From assembly GCF_024692365.1 (NCBI RefSeq), contig NZ_JAILMR010000055.1:1-32434 (forward strand): a stretch of 32,434 nucleotides of DNA. The letters are read 5' to 3'. This DNA comes from Ruminococcus sp. (GTDB lineage: Bacteria > Bacillota > Clostridia > Oscillospirales > Ruminococcaceae). The notes beneath the pieces were generated by a model. It saw only the letters and a program-made list of their open reading frames with translations. It searched no databases and was not told the DNA's origin. Positions within the stretch are counted from its first letter, which is position 1. Every line of letters starts with the position of its first letter. The translations under genes were made by a program, and so were the position numbers. Shown here in pieces: positions 1 to 5,459 of this stretch.

Positions 1-87
1 AACTTTCGCCCAGAATATCGTCATTGCCGCACATACAGGCAATCCGAGGGATAGTCTTATAATGATGTTCCTTTTTCCCGAGATCAT
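1..87 (-). CDS. Start of an unidentified membrane or secreted protein (partial)
   Basis: An open frame on the minus strand begins with ATG at 87 and runs without a stop to the left edge (29 codons). The residues start MISGKRNIIIRLSLGL and continue PVCAAMTIF, which is a basic N-terminus followed by a hydrophobic stretch as in a signal peptide or a first membrane helix. The start lies 9 nt after the stop codon of the Xre regulator gene, so the two are probably one operon and the regulator may control or partner this protein. The ribosome site is weak (AGGCGAAG), and too little is visible to name a family. Confidence 0.4.
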   Translation of the reverse strand, partial: MISGKRNIIIRLSLGLPVCAAMTIFWAKV

Positions 88-96
88 CTTCGCCTG

Positions 97-552
97 TCAA
101 AGTCCCCGCTCATATTCCTCAGCCGCTTTCTTCACCTTTTCCAGATGGAACGAGGAATACACGCACCTGTCGCCCGCTGTCAGCAGGCGGTAATGCTGTG
201 ATATATAATTCTGCTGTATCTTCCATTTATCGGTGGTCTCTATCTGCCTCCACCATACCTTGCCGCCATGAGTCTGACGAAAGTTGATAGTTGTATCATC
301 GAAAGCCAGCGCCTTTACAAGGTCGCTCATCTCGCCGCCGAAAGCGTTCTGCAAAACACTGCTGTCCGAAAATATGACAGCCAGCGCCGCCGAACCCGTC
401 CACCCCAGCAGAGTTCTTCCTTTTTCTATCTCCACCAGAGTTTTCTTCGATATCCCCAGACAATGCGCCATTTTATCCTGATTAAGTTCAAACTCCGTCC
501 TCACCAGTTTAAGATTCCGGCTCATCATACTGATGAATTCATCACGATTCAT
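97..552 (-). CDS. Xre-family helix-turn-helix transcriptional regulator
   Basis: The protein has 151 residues. Residues ~12-50 form a Cro/C1-type helix-turn-helix, with recognition region NQDKMAHCLGISKKTL followed by the typical VEIEKGR. The C-terminal two thirds (containing GGKVWWRQIETTDKW) match no domain I recognise and may sense a ligand or dimerise. ATG at 552 was chosen over an in-frame ATG ten codons upstream because AAGGGGTG sits at ideal distance from it. A consensus promoter carrying a perfect 18-bp palindrome over the -10 lies about 60 bp upstream, so autorepression is likely. A membrane or secreted protein gene seems to follow directly. The DNA-binding role is secure; the target genes are unknown. 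Confidence 0.85.
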   Translation of the reverse strand: MNRDEFISMMSRNLKLVRTEFELNQDKMAHCLGISKKTLVEIEKGRTLLGWTGSAALAVIFSDSSVLQNAFGGEMSDLVKALAFDDTTINFRQTHGGKVWWRQIETTDKWKIQQNYISQHYRLLTAGDRCVYSSFHLEKVKKAAEEYERGL

Positions 553-604
553 TTTATCACCCCTTGCCTTTCGATATTTCACAAAAAGTGTATTCTTTCT
601 TATG

Positions 605-622
605 TGGTGTAATTTTACACCA
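605..622. promoter_or_regulatory. Palindromic operator candidate over the xre promoter
   Basis: TGGTGTAA-TT-TTACACCA is a perfect inverted repeat with 8-bp arms. It covers the -10 hexamer of the regulator's promoter, where a bound repressor would block RNA polymerase. Autoregulation by the adjacent Xre protein is inferred. Confidence 0.65.
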
Positions 623-640
623 TTTCACCCCATTTGTCAA
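612..640 (-). promoter_or_regulatory. Promoter of the Xre regulator gene
   Basis: On the minus strand TTGACA (640-635) and TAAAAT (617-612) are separated by exactly 17 bp, a near-consensus vegetative promoter. The predicted start is about 50 nt before the regulator's ATG. Confidence 0.75.
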
Positions 641-757
641 TACTTATATAAATTTTTCTCCAAACTTTCACAAAACTCTCTGTTTTGGTCACATTGATTT
701 GCTGTCACACATAAGCCAAGCGACTTCTCTATCAGTACAAAAAATATCCCCACGTCA

Positions 758-786
758 TTGACATTTCCCGACAAATATGCTATACT
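758..786 (+). promoter_or_regulatory. Promoter of the small toxin-like gene
   Basis: TTGACA (758-763), 17 bp, TATACT (781-786). It points at the 26-codon frame at 854 and predicts a leader of about 60 nt. Confidence 0.8.
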
Positions 787-853
787 CCCAATATGGGTGC
801 TGTACAAAGCGGCAAGGCGGTTCAATCTTTCCCTCGCAAGGGGGTGAGTTTCA

Positions 854-934
854 ATGACTATTCTTGAAGTACTTACTTTAATTAATGTGCTGATAGGCAT
901 AATAGGACTTGTAAACAATAATAAAAAGAAATAG
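854..934 (+). CDS. Type I toxin-like small hydrophobic peptide
   Basis: A 26-residue frame, starting MTILEVLTLINVLIGIIGLV and ending in NNNKKK: one transmembrane helix with a lysine tail. This layout (MT-x-E-xLTL start, hydrophobic core, basic end) is that of the Firmicute TxpA/BsrG and 'putative holin-like toxin' peptides, which insert in the membrane and stop growth when over-expressed. A very strong ribosome site (AAGGGGGTGA) lies at 838-847, and CCCT-CGCA-AGGG at 831-842 can fold over it, as is common in type I toxin leaders. A consensus promoter is upstream, a terminator follows at 978-1015, and a convergent consensus promoter drives an RNA antisense to the 3' end. The frame is certain; toxicity is inferred from family and layout. 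Confidence 0.75.
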   Translation: MTILEVLTLINVLIGIIGLVNNNKKK

Positions 935-1017
935 CCGCCCCACTTCCACATAAGGCGACTATCAAAAAGCGACTATTGAGGGAGAACCGCACAAGCCGTG
1001 CAGCGCCCTCTTTTATT
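918..1017 (-). ncRNA. Candidate antisense antitoxin RNA (RatA-like arrangement)
   Basis: A perfect minus-strand promoter (1052-1024) would start RNA near 1017. Reading left, an 8-bp stem made from forward 954-961 and 932-939 (one G-U pair) is followed by ATTTCTTTTTATTATT, a good intrinsic terminator ending near 918. The RNA of about 100 nt would be complementary to the last codons and 3' end of the toxin mRNA, including its terminator hairpin. This is the arrangement described for B. subtilis txpA/RatA. No sequence identity to RatA is claimed. Confidence 0.65.
978..1015 (+). terminator. Terminator of the toxin-like mRNA
   Basis: GAGGG (978-982) pairs with CCCTC (1006-1010), with inner pairing GCAC/GTGC (989-992, 998-1001), followed by TTTTATTAT. 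Confidence 0.65.
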
Positions 1018-1023
1018 ATCTGT

Positions 1024-1052
1024 ATTATACCACACCCAGAAACATTTGTCAA
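1024..1052 (-). promoter_or_regulatory. Promoter of the antisense RNA
   Basis: Minus strand TTGACA (1052-1047), 17 bp, TATAAT (1029-1024): a perfect consensus. No minus-strand gene with a ribosome site follows it, which supports a non-coding product. Confidence 0.8.
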
Positions 1053-1117
1053 GCCGTTTCCATCACCAGCTATGGTATGTCGCCCCTTGATGGTCGAACC
1101 GACATACACGGACAACA

Positions 1118-1170
1118 AAGCGGGCAAGTCACAGATTTCGCACACCCGCGAAATATGTGACCGCCCGCTT
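1118..1170 (-). terminator. Long hairpin terminator after secreted paralog 1
   Basis: AAGCGGGC at one end pairs with GCCCGCTT at the other, with a further long complementary interior (GTCACA..TGTGAC; TTTCGC..GCGAAA). It lies 51 nt after the stop of the 1221 gene. A closely related hairpin follows paralog 2, so the terminator was duplicated with the gene. Confidence 0.6.
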
Positions 1171-1220
1171 ATATTATTTAATATGAAATTTGATCTTACG
1201 TCTTATGTACCCCGTATTTC

Positions 1221-2363
1221 TTAACGCAGTACAAGTTCAGGTTGCGGATCCTGACCTGTCTTTCCTGTTGCAGGATCCTTTGTCTGAACCATAAAATCTG
1301 TCCAGAATACATATTTATTAGATGGCATCTTGCTCACATATACGATCATACCCTCATAATTGAATTTCAACTTATCGTTGATAAGCTTGTCACAGCCGGT
1401 GAGAGATGCTTTCATGTCTATCTTCAGACCATCCTTTGAGGCAGCCTGAAAATCGTCGCTTTCAAGTAGGCTCTGATAATCGAGACCTTCGGCATTCAGA
1501 TAATCCTCCACACAGTTATGTGCATCACTAGCCGCTAAATCAAGATTAGATTCGCTGTAATTCTTGTTGTATAAAGGCGCATCCAGATCAAGTTTGCCCC
1601 ATTCAGCAGTACCGTCTGTGGGGTGCGGATACTGACCTACTTTTCCCGTCCTGTTATCCTTTACCTGGAAAAAGTAAATTTTCTCGCCGTTAATTTCCGT
1701 CCTGCCAACGTAAACGCTTATGTTGCCGCGTGCATACATCGATGCAATGTAATTTATTTGCTTGTCGCCTTCAGCTTTGTATCTGTAATTGAAGCCTGTC
1801 TTAATGCCATCTTTGGAATTTGCTTTCTCGAATAACCCATCCTCGAAGCACTGATCCAGTGAGTAGACCTTTAAAACGTCAGCAGTAACATAACAAATTT
1901 TAGCAACCTTGTTCAGACTATCAACGGTGTTTGATTTGTCAAGATCTGAGTAGACTTTTATACTCTCGGGAATAGTACTGCTATTGTCCGGATCCAATAT
2001 GGTATAGGTGAACGAAACACACTGGTTCGGAGCAACGCGACCGTTAGTGCCGTCATCCTTGATAACGCGGGTAAAATACCAGCTGGGAGTAAATTGTTTG
2101 CCGTTCTTTACGCTTTCTGTTATACCGTAGCCCGATAACCTTACTGCCCAGTTATTTATTGTTTTCTTGCTGGTGTTTTTAAGTGTTACCTTAACGGTGC
2201 TTTTGCCGTCCTTAACGGAAACTACTTCGTACTTTGCCATATAGCCTGCGCCTTTGTAAGCCTTATAGTCGCCTGCTTTAAGTTCAGCCGATGCGGTGAG
2301 TGAAAGTCCGCAGGCAAGTGTCAGTGCAGTTGCACCTGACATGATCTTCTTGATAATATTCAT
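1221..2363 (-). CDS. Secreted protein, paralog 1 of 3 (CBM2-like N-domain plus two internal repeats)
   Basis: The protein has 380 residues. Residues 1-26 are a signal peptide (basic MNIIKK, hydrophobic core, TASA cleavage site). Residues ~30-145 look like a beta-sandwich with the pattern VKVTLKNTSKKTINNWAV ... VAPNQCVSF, resembling carbohydrate-binding domains of the CBM2/CBM3 type. Two related ~100-residue segments follow (about 152-259 and 277-375). Each has a Cys-containing helix, a KDGxK motif, GxDKxIN or similar, G-x-I-x-VYV, then a (V/T)KDxxTGKxGQxPxP ending. No anchor or membrane segment is present, so it is released or non-covalently bound at the surface. GGAGGG precedes the ATG and the gene has its own promoter. 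The family is not identified; carbohydrate binding is an inference from fold pattern only. Confidence 0.75.
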   Translation of the reverse strand: MNIIKKIMSGATALTLACGLSLTASAELKAGDYKAYKGAGYMAKYEVVSVKDGKSTVKVTLKNTSKKTINNWAVRLSGYGITESVKNGKQFTPSWYFTRVIKDDGTNGRVAPNQCVSFTYTILDPDNSSTIPESIKVYSDLDKSNTVDSLNKVAKICYVTADVLKVYSLDQCFEDGLFEKANSKDGIKTGFNYRYKAEGDKQINYIASMYARGNISVYVGRTEINGEKIYFFQVKDNRTGKVGQYPHPTDGTAEWGKLDLDAPLYNKNYSESNLDLAASDAHNCVEDYLNAEGLDYQSLLESDDFQAASKDGLKIDMKASLTGCDKLINDKLKFNYEGMIVYVSKMPSNKYVFWTDFMVQTKDPATGKTGQDPQPELVLR

Positions 2364-2508
2364 TTTTAACCCTCCTGTATCTTGTGAGCATTATCATTTA
2401 AATCTCACGCATATGATTATATCACAGTTCGGATTCGCTGTCAATATTATTTTGACCAATAGCTTTATTTCGTGTCGTTACTGAGAGCTTTATTGTACAG
2501 TTAAGCAA
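2364..2508 (-). repeat. Duplicated promoter/leader block, copy 1
   Basis: These 145 bp upstream of paralog 1 are almost identical to 3872-4016 upstream of paralog 2 (only a few mismatches), and the match continues into the signal-peptide codons. This indicates recent tandem duplication or gene conversion. Further upstream (2509-2574) nothing is recognised. Confidence 0.85.
2416..2444 (-). promoter_or_regulatory. Promoter of secreted paralog 1
   Basis: Minus strand TTGACA (2444-2439), 17 bp, TATAAT (2421-2416), with an extended -10 (TGATATAAT). Confidence 0.85.
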
Positions 2509-2574
2509 CTTATTACAGATGATACGCTGTCTTGTCTGATCTTGGTTTTCTCAGCATATACTCGCATACAAAAA

Positions 2575-2624
2575 CAGTGGGCAGTCACATCCCGCATCCC
2601 CGCGAGATCATGTGACCGCCCGCT
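2575..2624 (-). terminator. Long hairpin terminator after secreted paralog 2
   Basis: On the minus strand GGGCGGTCACAT pairs with ATGTGACTGCCC, followed by ACTGTTTTTG. It is the sister of the hairpin at 1118-1170. Confidence 0.65.
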
Positions 2625-2716
2625 TTATTCTTTACTTTAAGTTTTGGCTTTGTGCCTTATGCTGATGGTTCAGCCGACAGATCAGCTGTTTCACACTTGC
2701 GATACATCAGTTTATG

Positions 2717-3871
2717 TCATATAGAACCCAGCCACAGACCAGTCTCGCCTGTTTTTGGATCTTTAGTTTTAACAGAAAATATAAACTTGTCATCAGATGG
2801 TATCTTGCCCACATATACGATCATGCCCTCACAATCGAATTTCAGCCTATCGTTGATAACCTTGTCCAAGCCATCGTAAGATGCCTTCATGTCTATTTTC
2901 AGACCTTCATCTGATGTAGCCCGGGAACTGCCGTTTTCAAAGATGCTCTGATAGTCCTGACCTTCGGACATCAGTTCATAAAGATAATCCTGCACACATT
3001 CACGCTCTACCTTAGCCGCCGCACTAAGTTGAAGATCGCTGAAATTCGCTTGTGCTGGCGCATCAAGGTCAAACGTACCCCACTCGGCGGTACCATCTGT
3101 CGGGCGCGGATACTGACCTACCTTACCTGTCTTGTTATCCCTCACCTGAACAAAGAAATCATGCCCATTGTCAAATTCTCTTCTACCCACGTATACGCTT
3201 ATATCTCCGCGTGCATACTGCGAAGCTATGATATTTATCGCATTATCGCCATAGGCTTTGTATTTGTAATTGAAGCCCGTTTTCATACCGCCCTTTGAAT
3301 TTGAATTCGCTAATGCTCCGTTCTCGAAGCAATCATAAATTGTATAGCCCAGATCTCCGCCATATGTCATAACATCGATGATGACAGTATAATAGCATAT
3401 TTCTGCAGCGTTGTTAAGTTCTTCGACAGTATTGGATTTGTTGATATCAGAGTATACCTTTATCCTCTCGGGCAGATTGCTCAAATTTATCGGATCATTT
3501 ATGATAAAGCTGAACGAAACACATTCATTAGGGACAACAGAACCGTTAGTACCGCAGTCCCTTATCACGTTGTTATGCAATTCTCCCGGAGTGAACAGCC
3601 TGCCGTACTTTACGTCCTCGATTTTACCGAAGAAGCTGCTGTCAAACCCCACTGCCCAGTGGTTTATCGTTTTCTTGCTTGTGTTTTTCAGTGTTACCTT
3701 AACGGTGGTCTTGCCGTCCTTAACAGAAAGCACCTCGTACTTAGCCATATAGCCTGTGCCCTTGTAAGCCTTATAGTCGCCTGCTTTAAGTTCAGCCGAT
3801 GCGGTGAGCGAAAGACCGCAGGCAAGTGTCAGTGCAGTTGCACCTGACATTATCTTCTTGATAATATTCAT
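2717..3871 (-). CDS. Secreted protein, paralog 2 of 3
   Basis: The protein has 384 residues and the same plan as paralog 1: an identical 26-residue signal peptide, a CBM2-like beta-sandwich (KVTLKNTSKKTINHWAVGF, then VVPNECVSF), and two internal repeats with ARGDISVYVGR and TGKVGQYPRPTDGTAEWG in the first. The start is ATG at 3871 with AGGAGGG ahead of it. The N-terminal ~65 residues are nearly the same as in paralog 1, while the middle and C-terminal parts differ clearly, so the 5' end has been homogenised. The extreme C-terminus (TGLWLGSI) differs from paralog 1. It has its own promoter and terminator, so it is not strictly an operon gene. Function unknown; likely a secreted binding or surface-layer type protein. 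Confidence 0.75.
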   Translation of the reverse strand: MNIIKKIMSGATALTLACGLSLTASAELKAGDYKAYKGTGYMAKYEVLSVKDGKTTVKVTLKNTSKKTINHWAVGFDSSFFGKIEDVKYGRLFTPGELHNNVIRDCGTNGSVVPNECVSFSFIINDPINLSNLPERIKVYSDINKSNTVEELNNAAEICYYTVIIDVMTYGGDLGYTIYDCFENGALANSNSKGGMKTGFNYKYKAYGDNAINIIASQYARGDISVYVGRREFDNGHDFFVQVRDNKTGKVGQYPRPTDGTAEWGTFDLDAPAQANFSDLQLSAAAKVERECVQDYLYELMSEGQDYQSIFENGSSRATSDEGLKIDMKASYDGLDKVINDRLKFDCEGMIVYVGKIPSDDKFIFSVKTKDPKTGETGLWLGSI

Positions 3872-4016
3872 TTTTAACCCTCCTGTATCTTGTGAGCATT
3901 ATCATTTAAATCTCACGCCTATGATTATATCACAGTTCGGATTCGCTGTCAATATTATTTTGACCAATAGCTTTATTTCGTGTCGTTACTGAGCGCTTTA
4001 TTGTACAGTTAAGCAA
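3872..4016 (-). repeat. Duplicated promoter/leader block, copy 2
   Basis: Almost identical to 2364-2508; see that entry. Identity stops abruptly at about 4016, next to a short sequence (4022-4033) shared with the 5' end of the hairpin element. Confidence 0.85.
3924..3952 (-). promoter_or_regulatory. Promoter of secreted paralog 2
   Basis: Minus strand TTGACA (3952-3947), 17 bp, TATAAT (3929-3924), extended -10. Confidence 0.85.
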
Positions 4017-4054
4017 TTTTCGGACGTACTGCGGTGGGTATTATCGCGCTGATC

Positions 4055-4861
4055 TCAGTTCGGATCAAACTTGCCCCATTCGGCAGTGCCGTCTGTCGGG
4101 TTAGGATACTGACCTATCTTGCCTGTCCTGTCGTCTCTGATCTGAACAAACAAACAGTCCACACCGTTGATTTTTGTCCTGCCAAGATATGCGCTTATAT
4201 CGCCGCGGGCATACTGCGATGCTGCGATATTTATCACTTCATCGCCTCTTGCCTTGTACTCGTAAGTGTAGCCTGTTTTCATTCCTTTTTGCGACTTTTC
4301 ATACACCCCTTCCCTGAATGCATCATCCATTGCTGTGGCAGGATCGGGGTAATACCTGAGAATATAGTCGGCATACTCACAACACTCCTGGGCAGCTTTG
4401 TTCAGTTCTTCAACAGTGTTGGATTTGTCAAGATCGGAGTAAGCCAATATCCTTTCGGGAAGTTTAGCTTGACCGTACCGATCCTCCATTGTATAGCAGA
4501 AGGAAACACACTCATCCGGGGCTAAAGATGCGTTAGTTCCGCAGTCCGTTATCGAGGTGTATACCGAAAACACATCATGCGGATTGAATATCCTGCAATT
4601 CTCAAAGTTATGTAATTTCCATGGTACTTTTTTAAGTGCTACCGCCCAGTGGTTTATCTTTTTCTTGCTTGTGTTTTTCAGCGTGATCTTAACCGTGGTA
4701 TAATATCCATCAACAGAGACAACCTCGTACTTAGCCATATACCCCACGCCTCTATAAGCTCTTAATTGACCCTCATAAAGCTCAGCCGATGCAGACATTG
4801 AAAGACCGCAGGCAAGTGCCAGCGCAGTTACGCCGGAAATGATTTTTTTGATGATTTTCAT
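4055..4861 (-). CDS. Secreted protein, paralog 3 of 3 (short form lacking the second repeat)
   Basis: The protein has 268 residues. It has a signal peptide (MKIIKKIISGVTALALAC, ending SASA), a CBM2-like domain (VKITLKNTSKKKINHWAVAL, APDECVSF), and one copy of the repeat (YADYILRYY, ARGDISAYLGR, TGKIGQYPNPTDGTAEWG). It stops two residues after that copy (FDPN), so the second ~110-residue repeat found in paralogs 1 and 2 is missing. It is the most divergent copy, including its promoter region. No terminator hairpin follows: only about 38 bp separate its stop from the duplicated block of paralog 2. It may be a deletion product whose transcript reads on into paralog 2. The reading frame is intact, so a secreted product is still expected. 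Confidence 0.72.
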   Translation of the reverse strand: MKIIKKIISGVTALALACGLSMSASAELYEGQLRAYRGVGYMAKYEVVSVDGYYTTVKITLKNTSKKKINHWAVALKKVPWKLHNFENCRIFNPHDVFSVYTSITDCGTNASLAPDECVSFCYTMEDRYGQAKLPERILAYSDLDKSNTVEELNKAAQECCEYADYILRYYPDPATAMDDAFREGVYEKSQKGMKTGYTYEYKARGDEVINIAASQYARGDISAYLGRTKINGVDCLFVQIRDDRTGKIGQYPNPTDGTAEWGKFDPN

Positions 4862-4914
4862 ATTGACCCCTCCTGATAATTTATGATCTGTATAATTCAG
4901 ATCTCATGTGTATG

Positions 4915-4943
4915 ATTATATCACAGCTACTATACACTGTCAA
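4915..4943 (-). promoter_or_regulatory. Promoter of secreted paralog 3
   Basis: Minus strand TTGACA (4943-4938), 17 bp, TATAAT (4920-4915). The hexamers and the CTGTGA before the -10 are the same as in the other two paralogs although the spacer has diverged. Confidence 0.85.
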
Positions 4944-5051
4944 TAATAATTTGCTTATCAGCTTTGTTTTATTCTTGTGCTGGGAGTTTTATTGTACAGA
5001 TAATTCTTTTGCAACTGATTTGCACAGTCGTGTCATGTTTTACTTTTTTCG

Positions 5052-5079
5052 CACAAATGTTCCACGTGGAACATTTGTG
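5052..5079. promoter_or_regulatory. parS: parS, ParB/Spo0J binding site
   Basis: The core TGTTCCACGTGGAACA (5058-5073) fits the bacterial parS consensus TGTTNCACGTGNAACA at every fixed position. It sits in a perfect 28-bp palindrome (5052-5079). No T-run follows on either strand, so it is not a normal terminator. ParB spreads from such sites to organise and segregate the origin region. No parA or parB gene is in the window. Confidence 0.82.
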
Positions 5080-5080
5080 T

Positions 5081-5440
5081 TTGGACTTACTGTGGCGGGG
5101 AGGGTCGCCCCTCGTTCCTCGGGTCGAGCTGTCAAAGACGCTTCGCTGTTTGACAGCGGGCGCGGCAATAATTTACGCAAATAGTTTGAGCGTATGCATA
5201 CGGTCGCATACGCTCGGAAATTTGGATATTGCCGCGCCTTTTTGGGGCGTGAGTTTGTTGTGCTATTTACAGCACGGTTGCCACGTCGGTTTAGCGCCTT
5301 GAGTTGAGGGCTCTGCCCTCAAACTCCCGCAAGCCTGCTAGCGCGAGGCTTGACCGCGCGCTTTGTTTCGCGGCATAGTTTGTTTGGTGCGCAGGTTTGT
5401 TGCCGCGCAACGCTTGACCCAAAGCTCTCTTCCTTTGGCA
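5081..5440 (+). repeat. Multi-hairpin intergenic element, copy A (possible structured RNA)
   Basis: Five ordered stems are shared with copies B and C. S1: GCTGTCAAA/TTTGACAGC (5128-5136, 5149-5157). S2: GGCGCGGCAAT/ATTGCCGCGCC (5159-5169, 5228-5238). S3, inside S2: GAGCGTATGC/GCATACGCTC (5188-5197, 5206-5215). S4: TTGAGGG/CCCTCAA (5304-5310, 5316-5322). S5: CAAGCCT/AGGCTTG (5330-5336, 5346-5352). Copy A has an extra stem CGCGGCA/TGCCGCG (5369-5375, 5401-5407) and a final CCAAAG/CTTTGG (5419-5424, 5433-5438). TTTACG after the left arm of S2 is unpaired and conserved in all copies. The element ends 20 bp before the stop of uvrA and starts beside parS. Open frames inside it lack ribosome sites and are not conserved between copies. 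Confidence 0.8.
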
Positions 5441-5459
5441 GTTTCCCATAGTTTGCTAT

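Noticed and set aside
637..951. 104-residue open frame on the minus strand
   Set aside because: It lies across the toxin promoter, leader and coding frame, has no ribosome site, and its hydrophobic start is the antisense image of the toxin region.
5052..5079. Reading the 28-bp palindrome as a transcription terminator
   Set aside because: There is no T-run on either side and the core is an exact parS consensus match.
4906..5302. Plus-strand open frames of 92 and 112 residues
   Set aside because: They run through the paralog 3 promoter, the parS palindrome and the hairpin element, have no ribosome site and are not conserved in copies B and C.
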